Origin: Chloroflexota bacterium
GTDB lineage: Bacteria > Chloroflexota > Anaerolineae > Anaerolineales > UBA11657
Direction: 5' to 3'
Length of the DNA stretch: 8,473 bases
Assembly (NCBI GenBank): GCA_003670425.1
Contig: QWRL01000096.1
Span: 1-8,473 of the forward strand
Part shown: one piece after another, positions 6,441 through 8,473 of the stretch
Position numbering within the stretch: the stretch's first letter is position 1
Layout: each line of letters begins with the position of its first letter
Notes under the pieces: generated by a model
What the model saw: only the letters and a program-made list of their open reading frames with translations
Told to the model about the DNA's origin: nothing
The model's database searches: none
Made by a program: the position numbers and the translations under genes

Positions 6441-8473
6441 CTATTGCAGCGGCAGGTTCTTGGCACGCACCAGCATGAAGGCGGCCACATCGCGCGTGAG
6501 CGGCGCGTTGGCGCAGTACTTCAGCGGTGCGCTGCTGCACGCCGGCGCAATACCGGCAATGTAAGCGGCCTCAGCCCACTTGGTGCCCCACCACGCGGGA
6601 TCCAAATCTTCAAACATGCCAGTGGCTGCCGGCGGCGTGTACGCCGCTCCGCCCATAACGCGCATGTAAAAGACGGCTCCCTCTACGCGCGTGTGCCCCT
6701 GCCATGGGCAGTACAGCAGCGGCAGGCCGGGGTTGGCCGTGGTCGGCGCACTGCAGCCAGCCGTCAGGCCGTTGGACTGCATTGCCACGGCCCACTTGGC
6801 AGACCAGTTGCCCAGTTCCACATCCACAAAATCCGATTTGACGGGTGCCAGGGCCTGGTACGCAGCGCCGCGATGGCCGCGCATTACAAACACGGCGCCT
6901 TCTGCACGCGTCATGCTGCGCTCCGGGCAGTACAGCAGCGGGCTTGTGCTGCAGCCGGCCGTGTAGCCGGCGCGGTACAGCGCCTCAATGTAGGGGAAGT
7001 ATGGATTTGTTGGCGGCACATCGCCAAATGTCTGCACCAGCGTGGGCTTCAGCAGCGCCGTGGCGGCAGCGGTGGGCGTGATTGACGGCGCCAGCGTGGC
7101 CGTAAGTGTGGGCGTTGCAGTCGGCGTGCTCGTCAGCGTTGGGGTGGCTGTATTTGCAGGTCTGAGGGTGACACCAGATCCGGTATCCCAAACCCGGCCA
7201 TCCGCACCGGTGGCAATTCCATCCTTGATCGTGATGGAAATCTTTCCATCGGTTTCACTTGTTATTGTGAAAACACCATTGCTATAAGTGACATTAGCTC
7301 CATGCCATCCGGCAACATTTCCTGTTGGGGATGGTTTAGTTTGGAAAACTATTCTGCTGCCTGCCGGACAGCCCATATAGGCAGCGGTCATAGTTTTATC
7401 ATTGCCGGCGAAGTAGGAGTTGCCAACTATTACGCCGCACACATGCCCATCCGGATGAATTACGGCGTAACCACCCAAGCCGGGTATTGCGGTAGGAGTG
7501 AGCGACGGCCCCACGGTTGGGGTAGTGGTTGGCGTACTGGTCAGCGTTGGCGTAGGCGTTGCCGAAGGGCTGGCCGTGGGCTGCACGGTGCCTGCGCCCG
7601 GCAGTGCAACGCCGGTGACCACATACGCTGCCGGTGACCATGACTGTGCACCCCAACGCGTTGTCACCACATAACGCAGCCAGTAGGGGGTCGAAAGCTT
7701 AAGGCCACTGCTTTCCGCCCACTGCCCCAACGCACCCCACATCGAAGCATATCGGTGTTGATACGCGATGGGCCAGGGGTTGGGTACATAAGCACTGCCG
7801 TAGCGCGTGCCCAGCCAGTTGCATGGGTACTCAGCCGTCTGGCAGGCCATAAGCGTGACCTCGGTCATCGTAGCATCGTCAAACCATACCGGCCTAGCCG
7901 GCCAACGCACCGTCACGTTATCCACGCCCACCGCCGTCACCACCGGCGCATCCAGCGCCGGCAACTCCGGCGCGCTGCCGGTAACCACGGTCGTTGCCGG
8001 CGACAATGATTGAGTGCCCCAGCGCGTGGTTATCTGGTAGCGCAACCAGTACTTTGTTGACCGCTGCAAACCATTGCTTCCATCCCACTGCCCCAACGCA
8101 CCCCACATCGCCGCGTATCTGTGTTGATACGCGATGGGCCAGGGGTTGGGCACATAGGCACTGCCGTAGCGCGTGAGGAGGCCGTTGCATGGAAACTCAG
8201 CCGTCGGGCAGGCCATAAGCGTGATCTCGGTCATCGTAGCATCGTCAAACCATGCCGGCCTGGACGGCCAGCGCACCGTCACGTTATCCACGCCCACCGC
8301 CGACACTACCGGTGCATCCAGTGCCGGCAACTCCGGCGCGCTGCCCGTAACCACGGTCGTTGCCGGCGACAATGATTGAGTGCCCCAGCGCGTGGTTATC
8401 TGGTAGCGCAACCAGTACTTTGTTGACCGCTGCAAACCATTGCTTCCATCCCACTGCCCCAACGCACCCCACA
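6441..8473 (-). CDS. Surface protein: FN3-like repeats, Thr/Pro linkers, unknown domain, three SLH domains (N-terminus missing)
   Basis: The frame is open to the right edge, so the start and any signal peptide lie outside; at least 677 codons are present. Residues are numbered from the codon at 8462. FN3-like repeats: the end of one (to 50), a full one (51-172) and another (173-288). A Thr/Pro linker (291-329) follows, then a compact domain I do not recognise (330-433), a second Thr/Pro linker (434-475), and three SLH domains (about 475-530, 543-603, 616-668). Each SLH domain carries a Cys pair (504/512, 570/585, 642/650), the first in the form GCSTSPLLYC. SLH domains bind cell-wall polymers, so this end should anchor the protein to the envelope while the repeats project outward; a role in adhesion or structure is inferred. 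It ends RAKNLPLQ. No terminator with a T-run follows. Confidence 0.92.
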   Translation of the reverse strand, partial: WGALGQWDGSNGLQRSTKYWLRYQITTRWGTQSLSPATTVVTGSAPELPALDAPVVSAVGVDNVTVRWPSRPAWFDDATMTEITLMACPTAEFPCNGLLTRYGSAYVPNPWPIAYQHRYAAMWGALGQWDGSNGLQRSTKYWLRYQITTRWGTQSLSPATTVVTGSAPELPALDAPVVTAVGVDNVTVRWPARPVWFDDATMTEVTLMACQTAEYPCNWLGTRYGSAYVPNPWPIAYQHRYASMWGALGQWAESSGLKLSTPYWLRYVVTTRWGAQSWSPAAYVVTGVALPGAGTVQPTASPSATPTPTLTSTPTTTPTVGPSLTPTAIPGLGGYAVIHPDGHVCGVIVGNSYFAGNDKTMTAAYMGCPAGSRIVFQTKPSPTGNVAGWHGANVTYSNGVFTITSETDGKISITIKDGIATGADGRVWDTGSGVTLRPANTATPTLTSTPTATPTLTATLAPSITPTAAATALLKPTLVQTFGDVPPTNPYFPYIEALYRAGYTAGCSTSPLLYCPERSMTRAEGAVFVMRGHRGAAYQALAPVKSDFVDVELGNWSAKWAVAMQSNGLTAGCSAPTTANPGLPLLYCPWQGHTRVEGAVFYMRVMGGAAYTPPAATGMFEDLDPAWWGTKWAEAAYIAGIAPACSSAPLKYCANAPLTRDVAAFMLVRAKNLPLQ
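7038..7163 (-). other. Thr/Pro-rich linker 2 of the SLH protein
   Basis: This stretch encodes a TPTLTSTPTATPTLTA-type spacer of about 42 residues between the unknown domain and the SLH domains. At DNA level, 7123-7142 matches 7531-7550 in linker 1 at 18 of 20 bases. The two linkers therefore look like copies of one ancestral spacer. Such linkers are flexible and often glycosylated. Confidence 0.7.
7164..7475 (-). other. AT-richer unknown domain inside the SLH protein
   Basis: About 104 residues run from GGYAVIHPDGHVCGVIV to WDTGSGVTL. The composition suggests an all-beta domain with many Gly, Val, Ile and Thr residues and two Cys (342 and 365), which may be disulfide-linked. I do not recognise the family. 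A hand count over 7201-7440 gives about 48% GC, against about 68% for 7921-8040 in the FN3 repeats. The Thr/Pro linkers on both sides make it a self-contained cassette. Confidence 0.6.
7476..7592 (-). other. Thr/Pro-rich linker 1 of the SLH protein
   Basis: This stretch encodes about 39 residues of the ATPTPTLTSTPTTTPT type between the last FN3-like repeat and the unknown domain. It shares protein motif (TPTLTSTP) and DNA with linker 2. Confidence 0.7.
7599..8473 (-). repeat. Tandem 366-bp repeats encoding FN3-like domains
   Basis: Two full units (7947-8312 and 7599-7946) and the end of a third (8313-8473) repeat with a period of exactly 366 bases (122 codons). For example, the string CCCCAACGCACCCCAC recurs at 7725, 8091 and 8457. 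Bases 8341-8473 and 7975-8107 differ at one of 133 positions (8346 C versus 7980 G), which points to very recent duplication or gene conversion. The last unit is more diverged in its second half. Each unit contains the conserved run GSAYVPNPWPIAYQHRYA and a Cys pair. More units probably lie beyond the right edge. Confidence 0.9.

Noticed and set aside
5920..6564. 214-codon plus-strand frame across the small genes and the SLH stop
   Set aside because: Ala/Arg/Cys/Pro-rich product without domain character. It crosses a probable minus-strand promoter, and the minus-strand frames give much better coiled-coil proteins.
7599..8473. Regular repeats considered as a CRISPR array
   Set aside because: The unit is 366 bases, stays in frame, and encodes an FN3-like domain; there are no short repeats with unique spacers.

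Overview
The window reads as chromosome from a moderately GC-rich bacterium, most likely a member of the Chloroflexota (Anaerolineae or a relative). This placement is an inference. It rests on the Thr-Pro-rich linkers, on SLH domains carrying a Cys...Tyr-Cys-Pro motif, on the short AT-centred GGGCGAAA/TTTCGCCC palindromes, and on the general look of the proteins. No rRNA, tRNA, CRISPR array, transposase or integrase was seen.

Layout, left to right. Positions 1-299 are non-coding. They hold a cluster of palindromes, including two copies of a 20-bp repeat in opposite orientation (a REPIN-like arrangement), and a strong hairpin just past the end of the next gene. Positions 300-2669 (minus) encode a full-length membrane proton-pumping pyrophosphatase whose K+-site signature is of the K+-independent type. 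Positions 2753-3922 (minus) encode a TerC/Alx-family membrane protein. Its last ~55-60 residues are not TerC-like, and the end of this frame runs into what looks like the hppA promoter. After a divergent intergenic gap, 4187-5563 (plus) encodes a 12-TM-type MFS exporter. A small convergent non-coding gap follows. Then come two short minus-strand ORFs (5933-6310 and 5726-5914) predicted to be coiled-coil proteins of unknown function, preceded by a promoter with a perfect TTGACA box. Positions 6441-8473 (minus, cut by the window edge) encode the C-terminal part of a large cell-surface protein. It has tandem ~122-residue FN3-like repeats, a Thr/Pro linker, a compact AT-richer domain, a second Thr/Pro linker, and three SLH domains that would anchor it to the cell wall or S-layer.

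The genes do not form one pathway. The pyrophosphatase, TerC protein and MFS pump are all inner-membrane proteins and probably separate transcription units. The SLH protein is an envelope protein. The points most worth a second look are the modular build of the SLH protein (recent 366-bp duplications and an apparently inserted AT-rich domain between two related linkers), the overrun C-terminus of the TerC frame, and the pair of small coiled-coil genes. I did not see convincing evidence of a new multi-gene system.
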